64,000 nucleotides of DNA from Vitis vinifera (Eukaryota > Streptophyta > Magnoliopsida > Vitales > Vitaceae): NCBI RefSeq assembly GCF_030704535.1, contig NC_081809.1, positions 1,410,501-1,474,500 of the forward strand. The letters are read 5' to 3'. The notes under the pieces are model-generated. The model saw only the letters and a program-made list of their open reading frames with translations. It made no database searches and was not told the origin of the DNA. This document shows, piece after piece, positions 12,143 through 26,210 of the stretch (the first letter of the stretch is position 1; each line of letters opens with the position of its first letter). A program made the translations under genes and the position numbers.

Positions 12143-15100
12143 ATGGCGAAACACGAAGACCTTCCGGTTCCTGTTTTCTCGGCTCTCGAGCCAGTGTACG
12201 GAGGCGGATCTCAACTCGAAGAAGCTCAACTGCGATTCGACGGATTGAAATCCAAGTTCGTCGAAGTGTTCGGCCAGGCTCCTGATATTTTCGCTCGATC
12301 TCCAGGTCGGTAACACGCGTGTTCATAGTTTTTCTGTTGGTCGTGTATTGTATGACGAGGAAAAGGAGGAGATTTTTGGAGTTTTTGTGAGTGGGTGTGT
12401 GGTGGGGATTGTGGTGGGTTTGGATGATTGATTGATGGAGTATCGGGAGGTTTTTGATGGTTTTATTTTTTATTTTTGGGTGCAGGGAGGGTGAATTTGA
12501 TAGGAGAGCACATTGATTATGAAGGCTATTCGGTGTTGCCGATGGCAATACGGCAGGACACGATCGTGGCGATTCGGAAGCATGACGCCGGAGAGAGTCC
12601 GAAACTTCTTCGAATTGCTAATGTTAGTGATAAGTATACTATGTGTACTTATCCTGCTGATCCCGAGCAGGTATGTTGATGAATTTTCTTTAATTATGCT
12701 TGTCTGTGACTTTTTTTTGTTGTTTGTTTTATGCTAATTGGGACTCTTTTAACGAGTAGAGCACATTATGTCTTATGTCTAAGTTTTTCAGAGCTTTACC
12801 ATTTGTTGCGGCGAATTGGGTTGATTTGTAATTTTATTTCTGTAAAATCTGAAATGTTCTGCTTTTGATATGATTTTGTTTTGTGGCGTAAAGCTATTAT
12901 TGATTCGAGGTTATAAAACGTTTATCAACGTGATTCACATTTGGTTCTTTTTTGTTTGTTCGTGGATATTTGGCTTTTGTATAAACATTCTGTAAATAAG
13001 TACTTTTTATAAAAAATTCAGGGGCTCTGATGCAGGGTACTTTTCATCAGGGGCATGGCCTTTTTCTATGTGCTTATTTCTTCTTTACATTATGAATCAA
13101 CTTAGGCTCAGGGACTTAATGTGCTCTTTGTAATTTTCATTTCTATTTATGACAAGGCAGTGTAAAATGTTAAATCATTTGGCATTGTTGCTATGCAGGA
13201 AATTGATTTAAAGAATCACAAATGGGGTCATTATTTCATTTGCGGGTATGACACACTTCTGGTTATTTTGTTTTGTCTGTTTGTTTCTATAGATATACAT
13301 GGGTAAGAAAAGAACGATCCATGGGAAGCTTATTCTAGTCAATTAGTGAGAAAAAATTGTTTTGTATTTTGTCACCTTGGACATAATAATTAGTTTACCT
13401 CTCCATTACTTTAATAGGTTGGACTCGAATTTTGTTAATGTTGCTTGTCACCGGAAATTAATGGTTCATCTTCTACACTCTACAGGTACAAAGGTTATTA
13501 TGAATATGCTAAATTAAAAGGAGTTGATGTTGGTGTACCAGTTGGACTTGATGTCCTTATTGATGGCACGGTTCCTACAGGTTTAGTTTCCTATCATTTT
13601 CATGTATAAGGACAATGTCACTGTTATTTTGGGGTAACTCTCTTCCTTATAGTATGAAGTTTGAGTCACATTATTTTCCTACAGGATCTGGACTATCAAG
13701 CTCTGCGGCATTTGTTTGCTCATCTATGATTGCTATAATGGCTGCTTATGATGTCAGCTTCCCAAAGGTGTTTTACGCATTTTTCTGATCTGCAAAGAAG
13801 TACTTTATTTTGTTGCATACTTGTCTTAATGAGATGCCATTGCCCTGTGCTGATCCTGTGTACACAGGATCCTAGGATGGCTGAGTTGAATGCAGTCTAA
13901 TGTCTGGCATTTTTACATAATGTTTTCAAGGAATTTTTATTCATAAATGGCCGTTTTATGAATGCTTACATTTGTTCATGGGTGGGAAACTGGAAACTTA
14001 GCATTGGAATCCAAAGGACAAGCTGGGTTTCAAGGAAGCTTTCATCATGTAATCTGCACCCTGCAAATAGTACTCAATAAAAATTCACAAAATTTTATAT
14101 TCAGAAGTTTAATTTCTTTATATGGATCATGAATGATCTCCATGGTAGAGGCAGTAGTATATACAGTGCACTTTGCCTCATTAAAGCTGTGTACTTGGTT
14201 ACATTAAGCTAATATCATCTAAATTTATTGGTGTTATTTCTGTCTTTAGATGTAGCTTTGTCCCATTTTCCCTGTTTATGCATATTCTACATCTATTTGT
14301 TTATGTTCCTTTTTTTTGTTCCTGTTTTTAACACAAGAAATTAAAAATTTAATTGCCTCATGGATTGTCACAAATCTTATTCTTGGTTGAGATGGATATT
14401 GGTGCTTAATATTTTGTTTTAATGGTATTCCATGTACATATTTTTAGGGGTACTCTCAATAATGGGAATGATTTACACACTAATAGATGGAAAGTAAATA
14501 ACTAATGAATACAGGGAATGGCCTAAGCTAAATTGGCTTCATTTATTAGCTTGACCATACAATAGCAAATCCTATTTGTTTATTCTAATATTTGTTCCTT
14601 GTTTTTCAGAAAGACGTTGCCCAACTAACATGTGAATGTGAGCGACACATTGGAACACAATCTGGTGGTATGGACCAGGTTATAAACCTTGTGCTTTGCA
14701 CTCATGATTTCATGCTGATTTTCTTGAATCATTGGTGTAGAACTCTCTAACAAGGAACATTATCAAGCATTTTGCATTTCCTTGTAAAATAAATCGTCTT
14801 ACGCTTTGTTTCCTCTTTGATTCTTCTGGAACTTATGTTTGTGATGGATTGAGTTGCCTTATCTCTGGATTTAACATTTAAGAATGATCTTGTTGAATTA
14901 GTGGCTAGTTGTTCCTTTAGCATTATAGAGTATCAGTTTAATCCTTGTTTTTTAAATGTTGTGATCACGCTTGCATTTATAGGCTATATGGGCTGGGTGA
15001 ACACTTTTGTTACCTATGCTTAAATCAACTTATCTGTTGCAGTAGTAATCCTGTAGGGCCTGATGATATTCATTTCAAACACCACCTAAGGAAAATGGTG

Positions 15101-18100
15101 CATACTTGCCCATGGATGCACACTAAACTGATGCATGTAAAGATAAAAAAGACTGATAATTGTCTTTTCAATGCCTTTTTTTTTTCTTTTTTTTTTGTGT
15201 CAAGTGCTGAATCATATTGTTATCTCTCCCACTGGTTAGATTATACAGTATCATACATCTGCTGATTGCTACATTGGGGTTCATTACCTTGGTTACAATA
15301 ACGACACTGTCTGTATTGGTCCAGAGTTGATGTAGAGAATGTCTTTGGCGGATTATTGATATCATCTCTTTTTTTTTTTTGTTGGATATTTATTAATTTC
15401 TTGCTAATGGAGTGCTTCACATGCTTCATTCCTTCCTGTCTATTAAGGTGCAAAATTTCGTTTGCCTATGGAAAAGAATAATTGTATGCATTCTAAATTT
15501 TCAAGGTTTTGAATATGGAGGTACCTAAATATAGGGTTTTCCAGAACTATCAAAAGCGTGCGTAATGGTACTTGTTGTACACAGATATTGAATCTGTTAA
15601 AATCACAGATTTTCAATATTCAAATTTTTGCAATTTAATGTTGAAAATTAGTGTAAGTTTCAGAAACATGCTTTTATGGAATGAACTTCAGTAGGAAGTT
15701 GGCAGACTCTTAATATGAGTAGTAGTTGTTGGTTTTTTTTTTTTTTCCCTCAAGGAATCTGCTAGTAGCTTGCTAAATTTTTCAATTGTTGATTTGTTTT
15801 CATTCAGATGGCATTCGGACAAACTTTTTAAATTGCTCTCTGGTGTTTATATTCTTGATGATACAATTGGATGTGTGAACTACGTTGACATGATGATATC
15901 ACTTAATTTGATCTTTACTTTTTAAAGATAAAAGGCTATAGCCAATATCACTTGCCTTCTATTTTACTTGACAGGCTATCTCTATCATGGCGAAATCTGG
16001 GTTTGCAGAACTGATTGATTTCAACCCTGTCCGTGCGACCGATGTGCAACTTCCTGCTGGTGGATCTTTTGTAATAGCTCATTCTTTGGCAGAGTCCCAA
16101 AAGGCAGTAACTGCTGCTACAAATTATAATAACCGGGTTGTTGAATGTCGGCTAGCTGCTGTAAGTTTGAACTTTTCCTTGAGTGGAAAATGATATAGTT
16201 TAAATGATCTAATTACTTGACAAGCAGTGGCACTCAGATGCTTATTAGTTTTATTATATTTGAGCCTTTGTTCAGTTTCAATTTGTGATTTGAAAACACA
16301 AACTATATCACATGTCAATAAATTTGATGGGAAATGGGATGTTAGGGGACCCCACGAACTACAAGATACACTTTTTCCCCCACTTTTGTGATATTTTAGA
16401 GAAATGAATTTGAACAGTCTCCCTAATTGAGCCCTTCTCTGGGTTTGTTATGGTGATTTGGAAACACAAACTAATCATGGATGAAGAAACTCGAAAGGGA
16501 ACATATAGCTAGAGACCATACACTGGGTATCAGTACACTTAAATTTTCCTCATTTATCCTCATTAGAAAAAAACTAATGAAGAAAAATAAACTGGATTCT
16601 TTTTCTCCCCTTCCTTCCAAAATTTTTCTTCATTGTTCATTAGAAAGTGGACTAGCTTTGCCAGTTTAAACTTGAAAACTAACTGTGGCACACTTCTGCA
16701 GATTGTTCTTGGTATAAAGCTTGGAATGAAACCACAACAAGCAATTGCAGAGGTGAAAACTCTTTCTGATGTTGAGGGATTGTGTGTATCATTTGCAAGT
16801 GATCATGGCTCTTCCGATCCTGTCGTAGCTGTCAAGGTATTTAAGAATTCATAATTGTGAAACTTGAATACTTTCTTCTCACCACTTTGTCAATACAAGT
16901 TGAGGATTGGCTATGATCAAGGACTTTGTATTACCTTCTATACCTCAGGATTTTATGGTTTGGTTTGAGTCAAACATAATGGTTTCACTTTCTCATTCCA
17001 TATCAGATTATTAACGTTTCTTCTCTCTTTACCCTAGGAATTTTTGAAGGAAGAACCATATACAGCTGAAGAAATTGAGAAAATCATTGAGGAAAGTCTG
17101 CCATCAGTCTTTGGCAATTCGCCAACCTCTTTGGATGTGTTAAAAGCTGCCAAGCATTTTAAATTATTTCAGGTAGCTCATTTTTAAGACTAGTCCAGAT
17201 AGCCTTGTTTTTACTCTGTGACATAATTGGATTATGATCTGAATTTATGAATTTTTCTTGCTGTAATCCTTACATCGTTTTTATTATTACGATATATATA
17301 TATGTATATATATTTATTTATTTATTAAAATTTTGCGCTAGTTACTTTCGACTCTGAAATTAGCTAGCTTTGTCCAATACGAAATTTTTGTTACTGCATT
17401 TCTGAGTTGAACTTCACTCTATATGGTTATCTTTTCTCTGTTGAAAACTAGTGCCATAGGTCCTGAGGAAATGTTACAGAATGTCAGATCCAATGCATTT
17501 TGAGTTAGTTTTGTATCAACCACCTGAAAAATAGTTTCCTCTTTGTGGAGTTCATCTCAATAACTTATGGTCAAGTTGTTAACTTCTCAAATTTTCTACG
17601 TCCTACTTTGAGTTCTAGTTTCGTTTTTCTTCCGAACTATTGAATAGGAAATAACCCAAATCTTCAAAATTAGTTACTGCATGCCCAATGCCCATTTGGA
17701 ATTGCCTCAAGGTTTTTTTTTTTTTTTTGTGGCATTTTTTTGACATTATAATCTGAACTTTTTCTTTCGAAAGGTTATAGTTATGCTCATGTCCTTGTTT
17801 TCTACTAATTTTGTACTGACTCTCATCTTCCAGAGAGCCTCCCATGTATACTCTGAGGCCAGGCGTGTTCATGCTTTCAGGGACACTGTGTTGTCAGGGT
17901 TAAGGTGAGTCATCTTCCAAGACACCAATTATCATTCCATGCATATTCTACATATACTGTGCTGTTGCAGTGAATTTATCATGTGAGCTAAAACTAAGTT
18001 GTCTGGGAACTGATCATACCAAAACTGAACTTGGTTGTAATTCTACTTTGTCTCTTTTTCTTTTTGCATTGAGAAAGATCTGGGCACCACATTATAGTCC

Positions 18101-19052
18101 ATCTATTGACACAACATACTACCAAAAATTTAAGTCGTCTAGGACCTCCATTCTGTTGATGTTCATATTTGTTAAATGGGGGCTATCCTAGTATACCTTT
18201 GAACCTTTGATGTATTATTGGAATGGACTGCAGTGTTTGGGAATTGCCATCCTATCATGACAAGTTGATTTCAATCAAAAGGGTTTATTGTTGTGTGTGT
18301 TATAGAGAAGTGGTTGACCAATTCAACTTTCTTGAATTCTAATTTCCGAAGTACTATTATTGCAGTGAGGAAGACATGCTAAAGAAGCTCGGTGACCTTA
18401 TGAACAAGAGCCACGACAGCTGCAGTGTTTTATACGAGTGCAGGTAAAATTCAATCCTCCTGAATGCAACAACTTGGTAACCAACACAACTTTTGCTTAT
18501 ACTGCTAGCTCTTTTTGTCCTTAGAGCCTAAGTATAGGAACTTAATAATTTGAAAATAAAAGTAGAAGAAAACAAGAAGGTTATATTGTGATTGCAATTT
18601 GTGTCTAGTACGTGATAAAATTACTCTCTGAACAAAAATCCTTTGCCCCTACCAATTGTGTTGATCATATTACTCATAAAGGCTTTCCTGGTTTTCCTGT
18701 GATTAGCTGCCCAGAGTTGGAAGAGCTTGTAAAGATTTGCCGGGATAATGGAGCGCTTGGAGCAAGGCTTACTGGAGCTGGATGGGGTGGTTGTGCAGTT
18801 GCCTTGGTGAAAGAGAGCATTGTCCCACAATTCATTCTAAATTTGAAGGTCTGTTTCCTACTCCCAAAGCTGGAATTCCACTCTCTCTCTTACAAAAGCA
18901 AGTTTTTGACATTAGACATCATGATTCCATGCTTTTATCAGGATCAATTCTACCAATCAAGGATTGAGAAGGGCGTGATCAACAAGAATGACCTTGGCCT
19001 GTATATATTCGCTTCAAAGCCATCTAGTGGTGCTGCCATCTTCAAGTTTTAG
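12143..19052 (+). CDS. GAL1: Galactokinase (GHMP kinase), 13 exons
   Basis: It phosphorylates D-galactose at C1 with ATP in the galactose salvage (Leloir-type) route, in the cytosol. Exons are 12143-12305, 12486-12670, 13199-13245, 13486-13580, 13685-13767, 14610-14678, 15975-16160, 16702-16836, 17038-17172, 17834-17904, 18366-18443, 18707-18848 and 18942-19052. All phases join, giving 499 aa, close to the usual plant length of about 500. The galactokinase signature [16 protein letters not shown] straddles exons 1 and 2 (residues about 53-68). The GHMP ATP-binding motif GSGLSSSAA starts at about residue 164. SGGMDQ carries the presumed catalytic Asp at about 213, and the third GHMP motif LTGAGWGG is at about 437-444. 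The start ATG gives [12 protein letters not shown], typical of plant galactokinases. No lesion is seen; the gene looks fully functional. Confidence 0.96.
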
Positions 19053-20663
19053 CCCCTCCCTCTCCCATTGTTTACCTCTCTCGCCCAGTGATGCTGCTAT
19101 TTTCATAATCTTTAGTCTTTTCCCCACTTGTTTACCCTCTTCCTTCTGGCTGTGGATGGCGAAATAGGGGAAAAACACTATTTACTTCAACTTCAGCTTT
19201 GATGATCCATGTGACCTTCCGAGTCTGATTTAAATAAAATTTGATTCTATTATGTTTGAAAATATATCCACTCCACACAATTAACTGAAAATTCCAGTTT
19301 CTTTCTCTTAATCAATGTGAATCGACAAGAGAGAGATTTTGCAAATGAAGCTTTTTTATGAGTGGAGAATGAAATAAAAGAGAGGATTAGGTTACCTGTA
19401 GTCTATTTGCCGTCACCCAATTGAAAAGATCAGTCTAAAAAGCGTATTCTAAAAAAAATATAATATATAAAATTTTAAATATTTTTAAATTTGTTAAGAT
19501 AAATTTAATTTTTAAATATTTCTTAAAATTTTTATTTTTACATTTGAGTGATGTTGAGGAGAGGAGAGGACAGCTATGGGACGTGTACTGAAGGCCATTC
19601 AGGTAGCTACCAAGTATAAATACCGCCACTATGGGTGCCGAAGGCTGATCCTTCGAGATAAGCATAAGCCAAGGATGTTATTGGAAGGCAGCAGCGAAGC
19701 AACCCACGAGGCAGGTTGACTCACTACTTGACCGGCTTTAATGACCTCAGCTGTGTGTGTGGTAATGGGCTATTGGATCGCTTTTCGTTATTGGGACTGG
19801 CCCACCACCCTATATAGATTCTCATCTTGACGGGCCCTTCTCATTTTTGAAAAATATCCCAAGCCCACGTGGTCCCACATGAGAATAAGGCTGATGACTT
19901 GATCTTGGCCCCTTCAATACGCCCTCAGGACCCTCACTTCCAAGAAACCGGAAAAAAAAAAAAGACCACTCTCCACTACTTCCAAAAACTATTTATTTCT
20001 TTTTCAGTTGATTAAAAAAATCTGTTTTAAAAATATATATTGAAAATGACTTTTCTTGGACAATGGTAAAATAATTAAATAAAAATAAAATAAAAATCTA
20101 GTGCTATACAAAAGTTTGATAGTTGTATTTTTATAAATAGTTTTTAATTTTTTTTTCTTTTTTATTTAAAAAAATGAAATTAGAAAACATGAATGTCCTT
20201 GAAACACCATTTAAGTCTTGAAAGGAAGTTTCTAGTGAAGTCCCATCTTGGCGGATTGCAATAATTGTTACCCATGACTCCCACTGCTTCCTTTGAGGTT
20301 AGTGCCCACTCAGTATCCTTTCTAAGCTTATCTCTTCCCCACTCTTTACTCCCATCCAAATGCATGAACCACTTCTTCTTCTTCCTTCCTCCTTTTTTTC
20401 TTCCTTTTTATTTTTTTATTTTTCAAATTTTTTTTTCCAGCAATAATAATGACATTTTAAAATGGAACCAATCACATCATGATAGATATATTTTAGTTTC
20501 ATTACTTTGTATCCGATTTAATAATAATTTTCCATCTATTCAACAAACTATTAATGACACATTCTCAATAATAATAATTGTTTGTACACCGGTTTTATTG
20601 AAATGCTTGTTATTTATATGTTTTCTAATATGTTTGGTAGTATTTTTATTTAAAGTATTTTTA

Positions 20664-20951
20664 GGTTATGTTTGATTTTTAGAAAGTATTAAAAAAATAT
20701 TAAGAAAAATAATTTTCTCAAGTTTGATTATTTTATGAAAAATTTCAAAGAAAATTAAATATAATTAAAATTAATTAGAAATTTATTTATTTTTAAATTG
20801 AGTTGAAATAAATAAAATGAGTTTAAAATAGCAAATAAAAATAATTTATGAATTTGATTTATTTATGTATTTTTTTTTTCTTTTACATTTTCTCTCTATT
20901 TTCTTTCTCTTATATTTTCTCTCAAATTTTATAGGAATCGAACATGGGATC
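20664..20951. repeat. MITE-like element, same family as 6,036-6,371
   Basis: The left side is ggttatgtttgattttta and the complementary right side is ccatgttcgattccta. The interior shares aaatataattaaaatta and a ttctctctattttcttt tract with the copy in GPN1 intron 2. No target-site duplication was confirmed. Confidence 0.4.
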
Positions 20952-21114
20952 ACTTAAAGTGTTTTTCAAGAAAAAACTATAAGTAATTTTTCAACACTAT
21001 AACTAATTTTTCAGATTTTAAAAAATATTTCATAAATTTTACAAAACATCCAATTAAAAAAAAACACACACACACACTTTTTGGGTTAAAAATGCTTTGT
21101 AAAATCACAAACTT

Positions 21115-22080
21115 TAAGAATTCGTTTGACAATGATTCTAAAAAGTGTTTTTAACATGTCTAATACTTGAAATATAAAAGTTTTCATATGTTAAAAATAC
21201 TAAAATTACTATTAAATGCACTCTAAATCATTTAAATTATATGCTCTTTAAGAGAGGATCATATTTATTGACATGAGTCATGTGAGATTAAAATTTTGAT
21301 TTTGGATATAATTTTTAAATATAATTTTGATTCACATACTTGCCAACATAATTTATAATTTTTGTGTTTTAATTTTTTTTTAAATATTAAATTGCCCTTT
21401 GTTTATAAAGTCACTTTTAAAATATAATATTAAGTTCTAATTTAATCATTGTTAACTTAAAAAGTGTTTTTGAAAAAACAAAAAATAGATGTTTAGTAAA
21501 AAAATAAAAAAATACTTTTAAAATTTTAAAAAATCACCCTGTAATATTAAATAATGGGTGAATATTTTTAAAATACTGTGAAATACACACTTATTCTAAA
21601 GCTAAAATCCATCCTAAGAAAGTAATTGATACAAGATTAATTTATTTTAACTTTGTGTAAAAGCAATTTTAGCTAAAGCACCTTTATTTATAGTGTTTAT
21701 ATTAGAAACACATTTAAAAAGCATCACTTGATATTTGGACAGAATTTTGAAAAATATCTTAATAGTACTTTTTGTAATGTATTATATAATAAAAAACGAT
21801 TTTTGGAATAATTATTCGTTAGGTGATTGTTTAGGAATTATTTCAAATAAAATTTCAAATTTTAAAAAATTTATTAAATATATAATTTTTGTTAGAAAAC
21901 GTTTTTAAGTATTAAAAAATATTTTAGAATATATTTGACAGTGATTCTAGAAAACGCTTTTAATCTTTTTAACACTTGAAATTTTTTATTATTTAAGTAT
22001 TAGAAATATTAAAAACGTTTTTTAAAATTACTCCCAAACACACTTTTAATCACTTGCCAAAATCACTCTCAAACAAGTGC
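21115..22080. repeat. Degenerate MITE-like repeats (gtttgacagtgattct family)
   Basis: The block ttgacaatgattctaaaa near 21,126 recurs as ttgacagtgattctagaaaa at about 21,936. Each is followed by cttttaa... and acttgaaat motifs. The later copy ends with aaatcactctcaaacaag near 22,060, which is roughly complementary to its start. A third, weaker relative lies at about 27,000-27,115. The elements overlap and decay into one another, so the ends are approximate. Confidence 0.4.
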
Positions 22081-22261
22081 TCATAAACTTAACATAACGT
22101 GACAAAATTTGTATTTTTTTTTTTTTGTGTACTTTTCTACTCATAATGTTGAGAACTAATAATGCGACCTTACCCAAATATAAAATTATTATATAAACAT
22201 TAATTTGGATAACATCAAAATAATGAGCCCAATTATTTGTAGCCAAATTCAGATTCAAAGA

Positions 22262-22420
22262 TGTGGGTGGGCCCAATGAAGCCCCCCACCTACGAGGCAT
22301 CAAAAACACCCCCTTAAATCACGTCATCATCTCCAAATCTTCAATATTTTTTTTGGCCGGGCCCATTTTAGGAACTGGGCCCATCCTGGTAGCCAGCACT
22401 TAATTTTTCTAGGCCCATGA
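22262..22420. promoter_or_regulatory. Cluster of four GGCCCA (site II / TCP-type) boxes
   Basis: gggcccaat near 22,267, gggcccat near 22,360, gggcccatc near 22,378 and aggcccatg near 22,412 fall within 160 bp of otherwise AT-rich DNA. TGGGCC/T boxes are typical of promoters of growth-related plant genes. The nearest gene start, at about 23.46 kb, is 1 kb away. The boxes may be a distal promoter part for that gene or mark an unannotated transcript. Confidence 0.35.
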
Positions 22421-23428
22421 ATTAGACGTCTGTTTTCTCTTCTGCGGGGGCTATAATTGACTTTTCGCACTAGTTTGTTTTTTCCAAGTTTGGACACTGT
22501 TATCAATTATCATATTGTTTTTGTTTTCAGCCCAAAATTGATCTTGTCAAGGATTTGTGGCAAAAATAAAAAAACGTAAAAAAAAAATTATGTGCTTTTT
22601 ATCCGGATAGCCAGGTAGGTTCACATTGAGCATCTATCCGTGATATTTGGTGAATATTTAATAATTTAATTTAAATCATCAAATAAATTAAATATATTTA
22701 ACAAAATAATTTAATAATATAATTTAAAATAAAAAATAATTTTAAATAATAAATAAAAATAAATAACTTATTTTTAATTTTATATTATTATTTTATTTTT
22801 TTTATTTGACTTTTTTATTTTAATTATAAGTCATGAGTATAAATATATCAATTTAATGATTTATAATAAATTTTAAATTAATTTTATTAAATAAATTTAT
22901 TATTTAAAATAAAAATTAAATAATAAATTTTAAGTTAATGATTTAAATATAGTTTAATTTAAAATTTATTTAAATAATTAAATAATAATATTTAAATTTT
23001 ATCAAACACCCCATTAATATTATAAAAATTTACCACAATAAATATGATAAATGATTGAAACCTTTTGATTTCAATAAATGGTACATTATTAGGTCTAGGA
23101 GATATCATATGAATTTAGATAGGCACGTGTTTAATGCGTGAGCTTTTCGATCATTGTACCCTTGTAAAAAAATATACGGTAAACTATAAGAAATTATTAT
23201 TTTTACCACGGTAAAATATTGGAAATAATTATTGCTATTTGGACAAAAAAGGATAAAAAATATTATTAATAATTATGTATATATGTAGAAACATGAGATT
23301 ATACATTAAATTAACGTGTCGTTGTGACAAGTAGGACAACGAGGGAGAACAATAAATGGTGAGATTAAAAAATGGAAGTGGCCTTGTGTCGGTGGGGAAT
23401 GCCTTGGCAATATCAATTTCCTCTTTCC

Positions 23429-23435
23429 TATAAAT
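23429..23435 (+). promoter_or_regulatory. TATA box of the 24.4-kb membrane-protein gene
   Basis: TATAAAT is followed about 80-95 bp later by a pyrimidine-rich tract (ctctcgctctctcgcg, near 23,512-23,527), usual around a plant transcription start. A likely 5' UTR intron follows, with a donor after gtcgaaag at about 23,573 and an acceptor ttgcag at about 24,057. Confidence 0.5.
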
Positions 23436-24411
23436 GAGATTATATATAGAATATGAAGAATGATAAGATACAGTTGTGAAATCCATTAAACCCTCGTGTG
23501 TTCAGCCTTTTCTCTCGCTCTCTCGCGAGCCCTTGTCGGCATTGGATCTGGGCTTCCTTCGCTTTCGTCGAAAGGTATTTGCATTTTGTTGTTGTTTTTT
23601 TTATTAATTCTTATCTGTGTTTATATATAAATTTTTTTTGGGTTTCGGTATCAACGTCAGTATGTGTAGTTTATTCATTTGTGGTTTGATATTTATGAAG
23701 TTTAGAATCATATTCTAATGGGTGGTGCGGTTGTGTGATCTGGGACTTTTTCAAGGGTTTGATTATTTTTATTTTATTTTTTAATATTTTGTGGTTCTTT
23801 GTTTTCCCTTTTTACCATTTGCTCATTGGCTTCTTAATGCCTTTGTTTCTTTATCTTTCTTGGCTCTGAAGTGTTTTCAGATTCTTCTGCATGTGATTTG
23901 GGCATTTGGGTTTGTTTTTTAGCCCCTTGTTAGCTTTGGTTTTGGTGAATTGTGAAGGGTCGGGGCACATTATTGCATTTGAAGGATTATATGATTTTTC
24001 ACTGTTTTTTTAATTATAATTGATTGATTTTCTTTCTGTGTGCTTGGTAATTGCAGGGTTTTGTTCATGTTTTAAAGATTTTTTGGAAGGAAATTTGATT
24101 AGGAAGAGAGAAAAGGGGATAATTGATTTCATCCTTTTAATGATTACTTGTTAGTGGGAGGTGAGTGAAAAAGGTTGAGAGGAGATGCAGTTATTGGAGT
24201 ATCAGTATTAATTGCGAGCTAAATGGAAGGGGTGGTTGGCTTCATTAAGTTAGAGCTTTCTAGTGTTGCCTTTTTCCTCATTATATGATTTATTTTTGTA
24301 GAGAGGCATAACCTGTGTTATGGGTTGATCTCAAAGATTTAAATCAGTGGGGAAAAATTGTGGGTTTGGTGTTTGGAGGGTGAAAGTGGAAGCAAAACAG
24401 ATTGGTTTGTA

Positions 24412-26210
24412 ATGGATCAAATAGCTCCGAAAGATAGAGATCTCATAGTTGATCTTGAGATTGGTGGAACTGCTAGAGGTGAAGATGGATCGGTCAAAGG
24501 TGAAGATGGTGTGAGTTTGTGTTCAAATGGGTCAAATTCAGGCATGATTCCGAAGGAGAATGTGAAGGTGTTTATTGATAAGAATTTGGTGGAGAAAGAA
24601 GCTATGGACTCTGTGGATAAGAAAGCAGTGAAGGAGAAGCGTAAAAAGCTGAGTAATAAAAAATCATCTAAACCTCCTAGACCTCCCAAAGGCCCATCAC
24701 TGGATGCTGCAGACCAGAAGTTGGTCAGAGAGATTGCTGAACTTGCCATGTTGAAGCGTGCAAGGGTGGAGCGAAGGAAGGCATTGAGGAAGATGAAAGT
24801 TGCCAAGGCTTCATCAAACAGCAGCTTGTTTGCTATGGTGTTCACCGTTTTCTTCTGCCTTGTGATACTCTTTCAAGGTAATATCACTTATCTGAATGTG
24901 ATTTGGACTTATCTTGGATTCTGTTGTGGTATTACGGTTTACCTTTTGTGTTCTACACAAGGATAGCTTAGCTTGTCAAAACAGATCCTTTTCCCCTTGG
25001 CCTTGGCTAAAAATTAGGTCATTAGCTATGCAGAAACTACCTTTAGTTGTGTAAAACCATCTAACAGTGAACTATGGACATGGGAATTCTCTTTCGACAC
25101 TTTGATTGTAATTTTTTTTTCCTTGTATATAACCTGTTTGGTTTTGTGGCCTTTGAAATATGAAATCTTTGGTGATCATCCATTCTATGTGCATGTTCTT
25201 TTATTGACTTAGGATGTTTCTGATATCATAGGGTACCAATTTCCTTGTATGTGGATATCAATGGATTAACAAAATAAATTGAGCATGGTTTTAGTCATAT
25301 TGATATGAATTTATCACCATTCATTACTTATTTTGGCACTTGCTTGTTACTGTAGCTTCTTATGCTTAAACCTTCATTTAGCTCCTTAGGAATTGCCTCT
25401 TGATTACTCTTTCAGTCTGCTCTTTGTTCTGCTACATTATTTTTTCCTTCTCTTTGTTTTTATGTTAAAACTTTTGTTTCATGCTTCCTGTTTTTGTTTA
25501 AAGACACCATAATCTTCTTAGGGAATTTAGATTGGTATTTTGCCATGGGTCCCATGGTTGTTCTTAGACACCGTTTGTCTTTCTATTTTCTCCTATCATG
25601 TTATCAGCCAACTGGGCATTGGAGTGCCAATTCCTTCTCATTTGGTTTTTCCTCAGAAATCTCAAAATATTTTCTGGAAAATGAGCATCATTGAACATTA
25701 TGCTTTTAGTTTTTGTACAACTTCATTTGGTAGACCTCTAGATGTTACCTGAAAGTTGTCCAAGCAGAGTTTATTTAGTTGTCTTCCATGTTTATTTCAA
25801 ATTTAAGATCTTATGCTCCTGTTGCTTGAAACTTTTGATGGTTAATAAGACTCATGGGTTGACCATTCATGATCATGCCATCATATATACAGGATTGTCC
25901 TCTAGAAGAAATTCAGCTATAACCTTCCATGGATCTCCCGAGTCAGCGGCCCCAACAGAGGGTGGCTTGATTTCTGTGCAGTACTACCACAGTATCTCGC
26001 CAAGTGATGTCAAGGAGCACGGTTCTGAATCTCCCAGGTATGTTACCCTTCTTGTTATTAGCTAACTGATAAAAATTTTCAACAGTTAAGGTTAGCAACC
26101 CAGTGATGGATTATTGAAATGAATCTACCATTATGAATGAATTTTCCAGCTTAGTAGAGCAGCTTCCTGGTCTAGAAGCCAAGGAAAAAGCGGGCAAGGC
26201 TCCAGGATGA
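24412..26210 (+). CDS. Uncharacterised basic single-pass membrane protein, three coding exons
   Basis: I do not recognise a named function. Coding exons are 24412-24877, 25893-26037 and 26150-26210, giving 223 aa with clean GT-AG joins. The first 70 residues are acidic to neutral. They are followed by a Lys/Arg-rich block (KEKRKKLSNKKSSK, about 74-87), a PPRPPKGPS stretch (88-96), and a probable amphipathic helix (REIAELAMLKRARVERRKAL, about 106-125). One hydrophobic segment, FAMVFTVFFCLVILF at about 140-154, comes next. The remaining tail is Ser-rich, about 68 residues, and ends KAGKAPG. There is no signal peptide, so a tail-out or inner-membrane orientation is open. Similar proteins are annotated in plants only as transmembrane proteins. 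A long leader of nearly 1 kb with a 5' UTR intron precedes the ATG. Confidence 0.8.

Larger units (their letters stand above)
19053..23428. other. Intergenic AT-rich spacer with MITE debris and promoter-like boxes
   Basis: No gene is seen in these 4.4 kb. The parts that can be named are the galactokinase 3' UTR (to about 19.3 kb), a less AT-rich block at about 19.55-19.93 kb with a G-box core CCCACGTGG near 19,864, MITE-like stretches at 20.66-20.95 and 21.1-22.08 kb, a GGCCCA cluster at 22.26-22.42 kb, and a very AT-rich block at 22.6-23.0 kb. Confidence 0.6.

Noticed and set aside
12039-12548. 169-codon minus-strand frame across galactokinase exons 1-2
   Set aside because: It crosses a supported intron of the galactokinase gene in antisense and has no recognised domain.
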